A stretch of DNA of 64,000 nt. Source: Nemertoderma westbladi (Eukaryota; Xenacoelomorpha; Nemertodermatida; Nemertodermatidae). The DNA is taken from NCBI GenBank assembly GCA_032718475.1, contig JAUCBJ010002899.1:33178-97177 (forward strand), read 5' to 3'. How positions within the stretch are numbered: the stretch's first letter is position 1; the number at the start of each line of letters is the position of its first letter. Positions 46,701-59,100 of this stretch are shown here, in pieces. Both the position numbers and the translations under genes were made by a program. Under the pieces are notes generated by a model. That model worked only from the letters and a program-made list of their open reading frames with translations, searched no databases and was not told the DNA's origin.

Positions 46701-48039
46701 ATTGGACCGAGACGATGTAGACCTGAGGTGTCCGCAGTTGGACGTGAACCGTATCACCCTACTGATCGGACTTGATACACCAGAACTACACATCCCCACC
46801 GGAGATATCGCTCGATCTATAAACCAGGATGATGGATTTTATGCTGAACGAACAATAATGGGATGGACACTCTGCGGCATTAAGGAGGAAACTACGGACA
46901 CCTATACCTACCTTCCTAAATGTCAGATTAAAGAGAATGTAACCTCTGTGGGTTATTGCTCAGCTTCGGATCTTGACGAGGATTTGTTCCTGGAAACCGA
47001 GAAAACCCAACGAGAGATGACGAAATATTTTAATTTGGAGACCCAGGAGTTCGCGGAAAAGGACGAAAACCCATCCGAAGAGGACCAATATTGTATGGAC
47101 GTTCTCGACCAGGCCACGTTTAAAGACGGACATTGGTGTTCACCTATGTTATGGAAGGACCCAAACAAACCAATGGCAAACAACGCCAGCATGGCACTTA
47201 GGCGACTTAAAGGGATTCTACGCCGGCTGAATGACCAACCCGAGATAAAGGAGAAATATAATACCGTAATCCAAGGATATCTCAATGATGGATTAGCAGA
47301 AATGGTACCACGGAATGAACTGCAAGGTGGTGAAAGAACATATTATCTCCCAACCCACTATGTAGTAGAAGCCCGCAAAGGTGGGAAAATCCGAGTGGTA
47401 AATGATGCTGCCGCTATGTACCAGGGCGAATCCCTAAACAGTCAACTTTACACGGGACCCAACATATATAGCACACTCATTGGCGTATTGATCAGGTTCA
47501 GGGAAAACCGGGTAGCATTCACCTGTGACATCAAGGCCATGTTTCATCAAGTTCGTACGTTACCAAGAGACTCGGACTATCTACGTATCCTATGGACGGA
47601 TAAAACGCTCACTCAACAGGAGATTAGCCAACTCACGATCAAGGACGTAGACGTAATGCGTATGGTCGTCAGGATCTTCGGCGCTAAGGACTCGCCGGTA
47701 GCATGCAGTGACATGCTAAAGAGGACAGCAACTATGTGCGAAAACGAGTTCCCTCCAACCGTCATCGAAACCATTCGACGATGCTTCTACGTGGACGACG
47801 GATGCGCCGGCGCGGATAATGTGGATGAGGCATATCGGCTAGCAATGGGGATGGTAGAATGTCTGAAGAAAGGAGGGTTTCCGCTCGTGAAGTTCAGATC
47901 CCACGACAAAACACTTATGGAAAAGTTTCCGGAGGACATCCGGCTGGAAAATAACAAGATGTATTCGGAGGATGTGGAACATCGTGTACTTGGGATTGAA
48001 TGGGAACATAGAATCAGACGAATTCATCTTCAAGTATAA
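43726..48039 (+). CDS. BEL/Pao retrotransposon gag-protease-RT polyprotein, 3'-truncated (1437 aa)
   Basis: Order along the protein: N-terminal helical Gag region; residues ~200-320 a Gln/Glu/Arg coiled coil of EAEQHRREAERQ repeats, encoded by ~54-bp DNA repeats; a Pro-rich linker; residues ~500-680 a DUF1759-type Pao Gag domain (MEIRTFEGDPVDYLRFKKRF); Cys/His knuckles at ~755-822 (CFRCLGTGHYVREC, then CCTVCNDQRHH); aspartic protease at ~905 with LDNGSDGTI; RT at ~1218-1437 with FTCDIKAMFHQV (motif A) and CFYVDDGC (motif C, catalytic Asp pair). The protein should go on to RNase H and integrase. Instead the frame ends at 48039 after a 1-nt change near 48000, and the sequence soon leaves the element. 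Reverse transcription and integration from this copy alone are therefore not possible. Confidence 0.9.
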   Translation: MTTNNVSDTDEMDHHTDSEADEVPNVKNMTRRLGALKGGVTRAYQRMEKQLKGVKTPLNEVQTQLQSIRNILQRYERMIQAYQELVPPTDQENYPKLEEHVVHLDGFRKQHRRTLSLVRGYEEQYYKRADAESVRSSSIRTAVHRKRTGSARNQHSSARSEISGSARSSQGAPPLRDQLRERKTLALKARMEDEYIQLQAEQDVLAAETQKREAEQAAERQAEQREQEAEQHRREAERQAEQRKQEAEQHRREAERQAEQRKQEAEQHRREAERQAEQHRREDERQAEQRKQEAEQRGREAEREIEQRKWEAEMRKQHAEAQAILIHKKNADIAKLAEYEAALIERDIQLYEDWERDIDQEYEPIPVPELEKSFTPTAAKPPKPEIPPTKQSTLSAQAPVFHPPPATLKNEEPYFPSNTTTASVPKYEPERDSERDATPRSNNPFTSTPQTRSRVIIKTPPIIDPSSMGVSANNYNPPSHSSSDDVSIIRALENRLAMPKMEIRTFEGDPVDYLRFKKRFFAQIGSTDIADAQKLVYLSQYLGDKPRRIVACFEGGSHEAYYDAWKTLDKRYGNTGTIINKTLERLIQDAGSLGDPQNIQEFSDSMKDAYYTLKPLNKEDQVNNILNLRQIAKKFPGWLQSKWAYKCVDLRRRHPDRDPSFLEMSAFLDDISEAMNDSMFSKQSLAKLDGIESNSRSKITPPKPRFRPPPVSTMAITMAEDSDDEDYEEPTSAEEWACYLASWAPEREGITNSLLCLFCGEKHKVEFCRKFQFAELVPRFEAIMKHRGCFRCLGTGHYVRECDQRSCCTVCNDQRHHTLLHIPANFDFTTLPFRIEARRRGETNHIFKGTRTTQRRETNPFKISTDTPQVTNISATINLINRRYMVFAKVIPVRIQGVGKSLTTLAFLDNGSDGTIIDRDFLEQLGLEYEPCKRPIQTITDNREVESGEVQLQMEGVMKGYETAKLTIKNALVHTDLRVRFRQSAEYAPLIQLDRDDVDLRCPQLDVNRITLLIGLDTPELHIPTGDIARSINQDDGFYAERTIMGWTLCGIKEETTDTYTYLPKCQIKENVTSVGYCSASDLDEDLFLETEKTQREMTKYFNLETQEFAEKDENPSEEDQYCMDVLDQATFKDGHWCSPMLWKDPNKPMANNASMALRRLKGILRRLNDQPEIKEKYNTVIQGYLNDGLAEMVPRNELQGGERTYYLPTHYVVEARKGGKIRVVNDAAAMYQGESLNSQLYTGPNIYSTLIGVLIRFRENRVAFTCDIKAMFHQVRTLPRDSDYLRILWTDKTLTQQEISQLTIKDVDVMRMVVRIFGAKDSPVACSDMLKRTATMCENEFPPTVIETIRRCFYVDDGCAGADNVDEAYRLAMGMVECLKKGGFPLVKFRSHDKTLMEKFPEDIRLENNKMYSEDVEHRVLGIEWEHRIRRIHLQV

Positions 48040-48060
48040 ACCCCTACCCAAGCCTATGAC
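48000..48060 (+). pseudogene. Frameshifted continuation of BEL RT and truncation point
   Basis: Just past ~48000 the coding signal moves to another frame, where SDEFIFKYKPLPKPMT gives the usual Pao sequence after the RT thumb. Homology then stops at ~48055, and unrelated GC-rich sequence (48060-48240) follows. One indel and a 3' deletion or recombination explain this. Confidence 0.65.
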
Positions 48061-48479
48061 AATCCCCGCCCCGTTCGACCCCCGCGGTCGTCCGACCAGC
48101 GCCGACTCTCCGAGGATCACACCGCCTCGCCCTCGCGGCTCTGCTCTGCCTCTCCGGTCCATCCGCAATCCTCCGCGTTCGACCGCCGGCCGAGTCAAGT
48201 CGTCGACTCGCCTTCGAAGAAACGAACGACAATTAGAACCTCGTTGAAGCGAAGGTTATCTTTGTTTCAAGTTAAATCGTTGTTCGGGGCGCGGGGGAAT
48301 TTTGTTTTGAACAGCGTCGCCGAGAAAACTGTGGTAAAAGATGGTATTACTAACTTTATGACCGGGGAATATCAATTCGGAAATTATAAATGGGAAAAAT
48401 GTCGTTTGTGTTTAACTTTTTGGGGCAATAAACATTTCCTTGAGATTTTCTCGCCTCCTAAATCGATTCGCGCGGTAGC

Positions 48480-49450
48480 TGAGCCTTTGGGTCCATATGT
48501 AAAGTATCTGAAATCCTTTGGGTCCATATGTAAAGTATCTGAAATCCTTTGGGTCCGTGTGCAAAGTATCTGACATCCTTTAGGTCCGTCTTCAAAGTAT
48601 CTGCCAACATTTGGGTCCGTGTGCAAAGTATCTACCAAGATTTGGGTGCGAGTGCAAAGTATCTGCCAACATTACATTTGGGTCCGTGTGCAAAGTATAT
48701 GACATCCTTTGGGTCCGTGTGCAAAGTATCTGACATCCTTTAGGTCCGTGTTCAAAGTATCTGCCAATATTTGGGTCAGTGTTCAAAGTATCTGAGATCG
48801 TTTGGGTCCGTGTTCAAAGTATCTGACATCCTTTGGGTCCGTGTTCAAAATATCTGCCAACATTTGGGTCCGTGTTCAAAGTATCTGGCATCCTTTGGGT
48901 CCATGTGCAAAGTATCTGACATCCTTTGGGTCTGTGTTAAAAGTATTTGCCAACATTTGGGTCCGTGTTCAAAGTATCTGACATCCTTTGGGTCCGTGTT
49001 CAAAGTATCTGCCAACATTTGGGTCCGTGTTCAAAGTATCTGAGATCCTTTGGGTCCGCGTTCAAAGCATCTGTCATCCTTTGGGTTCTTGCTGAAAGTA
49101 TCTGCCATCCTTTGGGTCCGTGTTCAAAGTATCTGACATCCTTTGGGTCCGTGTTCAAAGTATCTGACATCCTTTGGGTCCGTGTTCAAAGTATCTGACA
49201 TCCTTTGGGTCTGTGTGCAAAGTATCTGTCATCCTTTGGGACCGTGTTCAAAGTATCTGACATCCTTTGGGTCCGTGTTCAAAGTATCTACCATGATTTG
49301 GGTCCGTGCTTTAACCTACAGTATACTGTATACTTTCATTTGCTTCCGTGTTCAACCTTCAACATGTCTGTCAACCTTTGGGTCCGTGCTCAACGCAACT
49401 ACCACCCTTTGGGCCCGTGTTCAATGTACGTACAGTATCTGACATGCTTC
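48480..49450. repeat. 31-bp minisatellite, ~31 copies
   Basis: The unit, catcctttgggtccgtg followed by ttcaaagtatctga, repeats every 31 bp, with variants tgcaaag for ttcaaag and ccaacattt for catcctttg. The last copies (49300-49450) are diverged. Since 31 is not a multiple of three, the frame rotates and many overlapping short ORFs appear on both strands; they are not genes. Confidence 0.95.
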
Positions 49451-49841
49451 GGCACCATTTTATTACCTTCATTAACATTAGTAGGTGAATAGGGTAGATG
49501 GTATACAAAGTAACCAATAAGAAATCACCATGGAAAAGTTAGTCAGAATCAATCAGCTGATCCAAATTTATCCAAAAAATGAGGTTTTGGCTCTTTGTGG
49601 CTCAGTGCTTTCCTTTTATTTGCATAATGTTTCGCAGTATTAACTATGAGAGCATTAATTGCGCTCTGGTGCAACATCATCCTGCTGTCGGAGTGGGTCT
49701 GGTGCCTCATTGCTTCATAGTGTAATGGTCATTTTTTGGGTCCGTGTGGCTCTTTGTGCATTTTAGCACTGCCCAATTTTATGGCGCTTCTAATGTCAAA
49801 AAGTTTAGAATGCCAATATAAAAATTTTACTGCCGGTGTAG

Positions 49842-50210
49842 CCAGTGCGAATTTCCACCCCCTAAAAATTCACCCCCTGGTTAAAATTCCCTGTGTATTT
49901 TCACCCCCCGAATTCACTAGTGTATTTTAACCGGGGGGGGGTGAAACTACTCTGGGTGATTTTTTAGTGAAATTTAACCCCCCTCAGTGTATTCTTACCC
50001 CCATGATATTTTAAATTTAAATATAAATTAAATTCGATATAAGCTAAGAATAGGGAACAGACGACCACAGATACCTCTAGTACACGGACAAACACACGCT
50101 GGAGATTTGTATAGTAAAGTACAAAAAAATACACCGGGAGTGAGAACTGAGAATTCACTAGGGAATTTTAACCGGGGAGTATGGGGGGTGAAAATTCTTT
50201 ATTACACTGG
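49842..50210. mobile_element. ~370-bp MITE with CACCCCC-rich inverted ends
   Basis: The left ccagtgcgaatttccacccc... and the right ...ggggtgaaaattctttattacactgg are inverted, and each includes an inner ggttaaaattccct/agggaattttaacc pair. Non-coding. Confidence 0.6.
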
Positions 50211-50239
50211 TTTTCAAATGAAATTTAGCATTGTTTTCT

Positions 50240-51620
50240 ATGGAGAAATTTCACCCTGAGAGCATTTTCAGCGGATACATTCTGGCTGTAAATTTGACAA
50301 ATTGTGACCAGTTACTGAGTGATCCTGAAAGAAAAGTGAAAAAAACGGTGTTTTCCGTTAAATACGTTTTTATATCTAATATTTGAATATATTGTTTTAT
50401 GCCCTATTCGGAAAAAGTATCACCTGCAATCCTGCGATGCCGTCAATACAGTACAGTACACAGCACGGCACGTTAGTGTGTAGAGTACGTACCCGCGCAC
50501 AAGCGTAACCCATCCAAAAAGTGCACCAGATATCCGAAACAGTTTCACCAAACAATTTAAAGCTATATATCTAAACTAAACTTTCGGACACAATATTTGA
50601 AATTTAACAGCGCTTTAGAACCGATACATGGGATTAAGCGCGATATAAGTAAATTATTTATTATTATTATTACGCGACACGCGCATACCCAATTGCCAAT
50701 TTGCAATAGCTTATGAAAGGAATAGGCTAGCCTACAATATCATCACCAAGGATATAATTTTGCACCGAAAATATATGAAAATAACAAAATAACCAATAAC
50801 TGACCTGGCATTTTGTATTAGCATTAGCAAAGGCGAGCGAATTTTTTTAACTAAAGTAAAATATTTTCACTTTCGAAGTACTTCTGGTGTTCTGTAATAA
50901 TTGCTAGCATACTGTATATGACAACATGGCGCCAGTAGTAATTTTTAGGTGCGCCATGCGCCAAAATCGGCTTGCTTCTTGCTTTCTGAGCGCGCCTTGC
51001 GCCAAAGGTTCTTCACGATTTTCAAGCGCGCTTTTATTTTAAAGTGCGCCGGATTAATCCGACACAAAGTGTACGGATTTCTGTTCAATGTGGTACTGCC
51101 TTAAGATTGTAGCCATCTACCGAAGTAACTCAACTCCTTAATGTAAGAGCCACAGTATATGCTAAAAAATTACTAGACAAAGGTTTTTTTTCACTAATTA
51201 TGAAATTGGTGGAAAAATGTATAATTTTTTCACTTACTTTTAAAAATATAAGTGAGAATAAGCTGATTATTCCAATGAAACAATTTTTTAGTTTTATTAT
51301 TTCAGAAATAAAAAAAAAAATATTTTATTTTAAATTAGAAAATAGAGATTACGCGGTTTATTTCGAGACCTACTGTCGACCCAGCCATGCTGCCATGAGA
51401 CGGTAAAGCCGATTACAGGGGCAACCATACCGTAGTGTCAAAAAACGGTGAATGGAGGTGGCAGATGTCGTTATGATTGGATGAAAGAAAGCTTCCATGG
51501 ATGCACTTTCAACATATTTGGGTTAGGGTTGTTCACTGTTCACAGTATCTTAGCTGAATCCATCTTGTGTTAGGTTATTGAATAGCTTATTGGATAACAA
51601 TTAGTGAAGTTAACACTAAA
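50240..51620. other. Intergenic stretch without supportable gene
   Basis: A small cluster of gcgccatgcgcc and gcgcgccttgcgcc words lies at 50940-51050. Otherwise the stretch is AT-rich, and I see no gene. Confidence 0.4.
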
Positions 51621-51839
51621 GGGCGACCTTGTTAATTTGTTGAGATATCTCCGCTTTTCGCAAGACGTCCGTCCCTATGCTTCCTATGTTGTATATGTAT
51701 AGGTTGGGCTGGAGAAGTAGGATACCGCCAGAAACCGCTGTAACTTTGTAGCTGATGGATTTTGATCATTTGTACGGAACATTTTCTGTATTTTCCTATT
51801 AAATATACTGTACGTAGTTTTTCAATGTACTGTATGTAC

Positions 51840-52830
51840 ACCATGTCCTGGAATATGGTCTTGATTTTGTCAGTGACTTAGTCTCGCACCCCCCAGAGTC
51901 CAACAAGTGCATTAGAGCCAGATCAAGCAGTCAAGATTTGGAAGAATTTAACAGCATCGTGACTGCTGAGGTATGACTCAATTTGGAGGTCAAATAAACA
52001 CAGGACATTTCAAGCAAATCAACTATAACGGAACAGCCAACAGGAAGTAATAAACATACCATTATCGGGAATATCGGCAATCGGGATATTGAAAGGGGAA
52101 AGCCACCATAAATTTGAACTAAAATTCAACTAAATCCTCTCCCCAATACAGGATACTTCTGTATACCAACAAGCTACTGTATGTGGGATCAGTCTTCGTT
52201 TGCAGTTTCGGTAGCTGCAACAATATACAACAAAATGTTTCAATTTAGAATTATGCCTCACTTCGAGTGAGAAACTGCTGCGTAAGTACCAAAATGGATT
52301 TCGACAAAATAGATCAACCATAGCTCGGATACTTGGCCTACAGAGGCAGGTTGAGGGAATTAAGTCAATGAATATCCCTGCTGTCCTGACATTTGTGGAC
52401 TTCAAGAAGACATTCGACACCATCCATAGATGTAAAATGGTGGAAATCCCAAGAGCTTATCGAATACCAGAAGTAATTGTCGTTGGCATTGGATTCTGCT
52501 GGATACAAACGCCGAGCTTTATGGTACAATACCACCTGTATCAATCACCCTCCGTGAACGCAGATTAAGATTCAGTGGGCACTGCTGGCGAAGTAAAGAC
52601 GAGGTCATACCAGATCTACTTCTCTGGCTACCAAACAAAAGGAAACCCGCGGACGACCGGCTATAATATATATACAGATATATATATAGAATATATAATA
52701 GAATATATATAGATATATATAATATATATAGACCAGATTGAAAGGGATACTGGAGAATCTCTATGAAGAATCGGGTTGCCTGGAATGATTTCATTTCCAA
52801 TCTCCGAGTTCGCTCGACCTAGTAGTAGTA
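51840..52830 (+). pseudogene. Decayed RTE-like LINE (endonuclease relic, RT fingers, C-terminus)
   Basis: Plus strand: ALEPDQAVKIWKNLTAS (51915-51970) matches the endonuclease relic at 56640. RT fingers/palm follow at 52280-52490 (ILGLQRQVEGIKS, AVLTFVDFKKTFDTIHR). The sequence then jumps to the C-terminal LRERRLRFSGHCWRSKDE (52553-52610), so the palm is deleted. An (AT)n-rich tract splits the C-terminus (52665-52730). Confidence 0.7.
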
Positions 52831-52989
52831 GTAGACCTTGATAGGCCTACATATAGGAAATCGGTGATGCATCATTGTGGTGTGGCCGAGCTATCTAAGT
52901 AGGCCTACCAATATATTATACTGTATACTGTATATATTACAGTATGTAAGCGAATACCAAAAATCTCTGATCTCCAATACCCAACTCAC

Positions 52990-53120
52990 CTTGTAGAAGT
53001 TCAGTTGGTAAAACCCACCAAGGATTTATGATGAGGGCATAAACGGCAAAGCGAATAGCGTAGGATAACAGAGCTAAGTAGAGGACACCAACGTGGCCGA
53101 TGGCCTTTATAAGACGATGA
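52990..53120 (-). CDS. MFSD6-like exon g
   Basis: 131 bp, acceptor TTCTAG, donor GTGAGT. It encodes HRLIKAIGHVGVLYLALL, a second helix, and NPWWVLPTELLQ, ending in phase 1. Confidence 0.9.
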
Positions 53121-56100
53121 CTAGAAGGCAATATAGGCACTAATATTCATTATTTCTTCCATGATGACTATTTTGGCATTTTCATTTAATAGTTAGGCCT
53201 ACAAATGATACGAGTGGATTTGGATTATATGCGTACAATATTATAACATATTTAAATAAAAAATTTGAATTTAATTTAACTATCAAATTCGACTAACTGT
53301 CTACATATGTGGCGGTTGCAGTAGAAAGGACACGTTCGTGGGGTCTTCGCGCAGCACGAAGTGAGCAAAGCCTTTAGCATATGGGTACCATTAACGAGTT
53401 GTCTGCCGTTAGTCAGAAGTCTTCAACACAATACTCGTCCTCCTCTTGTGCCTCGTTGCGTTCGTTTGTTTTTGACGAAACTTCAGATTCTTTCTAAACT
53501 TTTGACGGACTACATAGGCTACATACCAAGTTTCGTTTACTTTCATCAAGGAATGACCGAGTTATTAGCGGTCAAATTTTACGACGACAGACAACTCGCC
53601 AATGGCACCCATATGCTAAGGCTTCGCTCACTTCGTGGCTCGCCCCACACATGGAGGAAAGTGGTGTTTTGAGAAAAACGTATTTAAAGTTTTGTGAAAG
53701 GTAGAAAGCAATATAATAAAAAAATATAATATTTCTAGATCAAAATTTTACAACCTTTCCAGCTGCCATATTTTCAGATACGTAACTTCAAGTCTTAAAA
53801 TATTACGTCGGTCTGTCTGAATGTCTGTTTGTCCGTCTTTTCTACTTTTATGATGTAGAATATATCAAAAAACACACTAATTCGCTAAAAGTTCAACCTT
53901 CAAGGTTTTCCAGGTCGGTGATTTCATTTCCGATGTAATTTTTCATGTTTGACAGAATCTAGTCCGTCTATCAGTCCATTTGTCTGTCTGTCTGTTGTCG
54001 GTCAAAATATAAGAAAGCACTCTACGTGAATAATATTTTAGCTATGTGATTCTGTGATTTTATTTTTGATGTCAGTTTTCATGTTTGGATGAATCTAGTC
54101 TGTCTATTGTATACAATTGACAGACAGACAGACAGAAAGACCGACAAACAGACATAGACTAGTTTCAACCAAACATGAAAACTGAAATCAGAAATGAAAT
54201 CACCGAATAGGAAAACACCCATATCCAAAATATTGTCATTATACATACAACCATTATTGTCAGTATACGTTATTAACCAACATTCTTACAGACAGTTTTT
54301 GGCGGGAAGGTTCAATCTACGATATTTTGTCAACCTACCGTGTAGTTTTTTGGATTTTACGAAAGCAAAAATATATCTAAAGCTTAAACCAAATATACCA
54401 GTAGAAAGCCCGAAAAATTTGCTACAAAATGTGATGTATTAAAAAAATTTGATTTTTGGGTCATGTGTCCTTTCTACTGCAACCGCCACATGTAGATACA
54501 AATTACAGAATATAGAGTCCTTAATTTTCACAAAATACAGTAACATAATAAACTTACCTTAAAAAGAACATGATTGTTTCTGCTACACAGTATGTAAGTA
54601 GACTGGCCACACCCATTAATAACTGACTAGCACCTGAAATTTTAGAAAGATATACTGATACAAAGCGACACGCTGCTGTCATGGGGGTGGGGGGCTATTA
54701 TATATTTCGTTAAGAAATTTATTCGACATAGTAATAAATTATCTTATACTATTAAGTATATATAACTTTATATTACTGCATTATGACTTAAAATCTTATA
54801 AACATAAATAAAATCTGCTCCATTATTTTACTGTACAGTACATTAATTGAGATTTAGGTATCAGGTTCAGGCTCCCGGGCTGTAGGTACAGTAGATAAGC
54901 ACCCTTACTGGTACTGGTACATAAAGTATTACCCATAACCACTGAAAACAACAAATAACAGCAGATTACTTCCAAAAACAAAATTGTAACCTGTTCTAAA
55001 CATGTAAGTTTATTGTTTTGGTTAGAATTACGTACCACTGTAACTGTAACATGCTCCCGTCCCTCAATTAATAATATAACATTGAGAAAATAATACTACA
55101 GTAATTCATCGCCGAGATGGGATTTGCGTCCAGTGCCTCCTGCCTAATTCAACAGTTAGAGTTACCAGACAATGATGTTTCACTTTCTATTCTACTCTCT
55201 GTTCGATAAACCAATCCCTATCTGCCAATTTGTCTGGAAGTGCGCTACAGTAATTATTTGACAAGGTAGGCCTACGACAACAGGCGAGGGAATACTATTA
55301 TTATTATATCACCACCATCATCTCTTTAGGGTTCATCACGGTAATGACACAGTAAGCTCAAAGTGAACTAATAATGTTCTAAGACCCTTTTATTTGCGGA
55401 AACGGACTATAATTTATCTTAAGTTTGTACACAATAGTGAGAAGAACAAGACCAGTTAGTCGAAGTTAACCTACTGTACAGTATAGTACATATATATTGA
55501 TAAATATTTATCTTGGTCTAATTTACCTAATTGAATAATCGTTTTATTTAATTAATTTAAGTAATTTTATTTAGTTAATAACGGAAATAATAATAATACG
55601 TACCTAAATTTTCCAAGTGCCAAAATAGGAATCCCCAAACAACACCGTTGCAGACACCCATAAAGATGGACGTTATAAGTATGGAACCATAATGCAAAGA
55701 TGCAAAGAGTCGAAATACACCAATTACTGACTGAATACTTGGTTGGACTTTATCTTCCTGAATAATAGGGTGACAATGAACATTGATATTAGATATCCGG
55801 GAGCACCCCATTTACACTGTCCGAGTTTGCTCGACCTACAGTAAGACAACAGTGTACTGTAGTACTAGTACTGTACTGTAATGGTGTACTGTAATAGTAC
55901 TGTAGTAGTTGTAGTGAAAAAAGCCTGACTCAGCAACGTAATGATTTCCTAATTTGTAATAATATCGCCTGTTTTATTATTTTGAATTTGAGTTCGGCTG
56001 TCAGATAATAAAAAATGCCAAGTGTTAATTTAAGTAGAAATTTATTTTGGGAGAATGTGTGATTATTTTGAGGGGTGTGTTATTTACTGTATTTAATTCT

Positions 56101-59100
56101 GGTTAATTTGCTTTGGAGACAATTAAATAGTTTTGACATGTAATCAGTTAAAGCAATCAGCTGCTTGCAACTGTTTTGGTAGGCTAGGCTTGACAACAGG
56201 AGTAGGCCTACGATAGTACAGTAGGTCTACCGGTTGGCAACGGTATTTCTGTATTTATGGCAGTTATTTATCGACCTACTAAAAATATTTGTTGATAATT
56301 ATGTTATTTATTAATTAATTGTCAAGCAAGTTAAGTTAAAAACTTTACCGCTAAATATGCAAGCACCAAAGTTTGTAAAAACTACAAGAAGCAGTGTAGT
56401 TTGTGGAATGTTCCATCGTATTTTTAACGTCAGTAAGCAGTACTGTAAAGGTGGGGACGGTTCCCCACTCCATACCGCTCGCGCTATTGGTGAAGCTAAG
56501 ACAATTCTTGGCAATAACCAATATAATGCTGCGATTGTTCAACTCAAGCTCACTGCTGCTAGGGGGCGTGCGAGCAGTACTGTAGACGATTACAATTTGC
56601 AACATTTGATGGATATCCCAAGACAACAGTAATACTGGATGTTGCTACAGTCCAACCAATGCCTCAGAGCCAGAACAAGCAGTCAGGTTTTATGAAGATC
56701 TTACTGGACTTTATAAATGGCATTCCAAAAAACAACGTCGAAGTCATTGCTGGTGACCTGAATGCTCAAATTGGCCCAGAAGACATCAAGGGTTTTAACA
56801 CCAGTTCGAACAAGAAATGGGTGCTTACTAGGGCCTGAAGTGGTTAATTTTTCCACCAACCGGTTAACCATTTCCAATTAACCGGTTAAAAAGTAGAAAT
56901 ATTTGTTTTAGGTTGAAAAATGAGTATGAATTAGGCCTACCTAGACCTACAACCTATGGTGCAACATACTGTACATACTACGGTACATACTATGAAATGA
57001 AAGTTATATCGCTAACAGTCCCCAAACTTAAGCTACAGTACCGGTATGTATATCTCTTATGTAACCTAAGCTAAGAGGTATCCGTCCCTACTTGCAATAC
57101 AGTTTAGTCCCGATATTGCTCTATTGTGATAGAGCCACTAGTACTATAGTGTATGTATACTGTACTGTAGTCCTACAGCTGCATACAGTACACAATGAAT
57201 TTCTGAAACATCGCAATGGGAAATACACATTAAAATGATAACATACAGGTAATAAAACTGGTAACAGAACCTGAAAACCTCAAAATGGGACATTAAGCCG
57301 GTTAACCGGTTAATCAATTTCTAACCGGTTAATTTGAATTAACCGGTTAACCGCTTCTGGCCTTAGTGCTTACTCTTAGACCGAATGAAAGAATGTGAAT
57401 TCATACCAGAAAACACCACATTCGAAAAGAATAAGGGGAAGCTATGGACCTTTCAATACCCGAATGGAACCAAAGCACAGCTTGAATACATCCTTATAAA
57501 CAAAAAGTGGAGAAACAGCATGATTAACTGCTTTCATCATCAACAAGCAGAAACGTGATTGGGGCAAGTTTGTGGTGCTGCCTCCCAGTGGATAGTTAGG
57601 CATACTGGTCAAAGTTAGGACAATTCCGACCCGGACAATTCCGACCCGGATGATTCCTACAAAAATTCCGACCACACAATTCGAAAAACACTATAAAATT
57701 ACAAACGCGTCTCGAACGAAGAATATCCATGGACACAGCAATCTTATGTTGAATAATAAAACAATGTAATGTTAAATAAAGTTATTATTTATTATTATTA
57801 TTAATTATTTGGGTTGGAATTGTCCTATGTTGGATCCAGATAATTCCGGCCCATGAAAATTTCATTCGATCTCTGATTGGATCGAAATTGTCCGGGTCGC
57901 AATTGTCCTGGTCGGAATTGTCCGTACACCCTACTGGTAACACATCTCTTTATTTCATTGCTCGTTCCTTCTCCATTTGGGACACTCTAAATGTCATCTC
58001 TTGGTTTGGCCTTCTGAAAATGCCTTGGTTCGTGAGGCGAAACCTATTTGTGTTTAGTGGGTTTTAAAAATTTATTTGATTTAAAACATTGGCAAGGTTT
58101 ACCGTGGTAATGTTTTCTCACCAAATCAAAAAACGAGACTTTATTTCCCTTGCGGTCAATGAGCGCCACTATCTGAGTTCTCAACATGAGGCCGTCATTA
58201 TGTATTCTTTGTGACTTCCATATCCTGGACATCCCATTCGATGCCACGCATGTCTTCCCCTTGCATATTTTGTAGGTCTTCTTCACCGGACTTCCGGATC
58301 CATTACCCCAAGTAACAGAACTTAGAGCTTATGCTCGTAGGTTCAGAAGACTGTCGAAGTTATCTGTCAACATTTTGGTCTTTTTGGAGATAACGAAAAT
58401 ACTAAAACTAGAAGTAGCCTGCGGCTCCAATGAGCTGATGAGCATTTGGACTTCCTCTAGTGATTCTGAGAGTTAGTAGGCCTACTCTTAAGTCATCAAC
58501 AGAGTCTAGAGACCAGTACAGTAGGCCCTAATGTACCCGGATGGATTTTCCTTCTTGAAGTAGTAGGTGGTATTTCCATCACTCCATATTCATTATATTG
58601 GTCTAAGGAAATGCGTAGAACATAATTATGAATACGAATGATGCGAGTGTGTCACTGTGGGGACTATCGAAATTGATAAAACTCGATCGGAGTCGATCGG
58701 TGTCCAAATGTCGATCCATCGCATAGTGGTGCGGATCTGATTTCCTAAGGAATCCCATATAATGCAAGGATGCTGAAAATACGGATCGGTTCGGTTGAAT
58801 CGAAGGCCTTAAAAAAGTAAAAAAGATAACAGCCAGATCAAGTCTGTCTTTCTTTATTGACACAATCTTCAATTCTGAGATTTGGTGTTTGGTACCACGA
58901 CCTATTCGGAACCCATTTTAGATCCCTCATACATAACATTCTCTCAACGGTATCCCTGATTCGATTTAGTAAAATTATATTGTATAGCTTTGCAGCTATC
59001 GAGATCAACGAGATTTCGCGAAAAGATCCAGAGTGTTAGGTTAGGGTGCATTTTTGGGAACTGGCACCAACTTATTTGTTTTAATTTCTTATGGGACTTC

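Noticed and set aside
48549-49492. Multiple plus-strand ORFs with a repeated GSVFKVSDILWV peptide
   Set aside because: These are frames of the 31-bp minisatellite, which rotates frame each unit.
56357-56632. A 91-codon plus-strand ORF as a host gene
   Set aside because: It lies just before LINE endonuclease remnants, has no recognised domain, and overlaps equally long ORFs in other frames.
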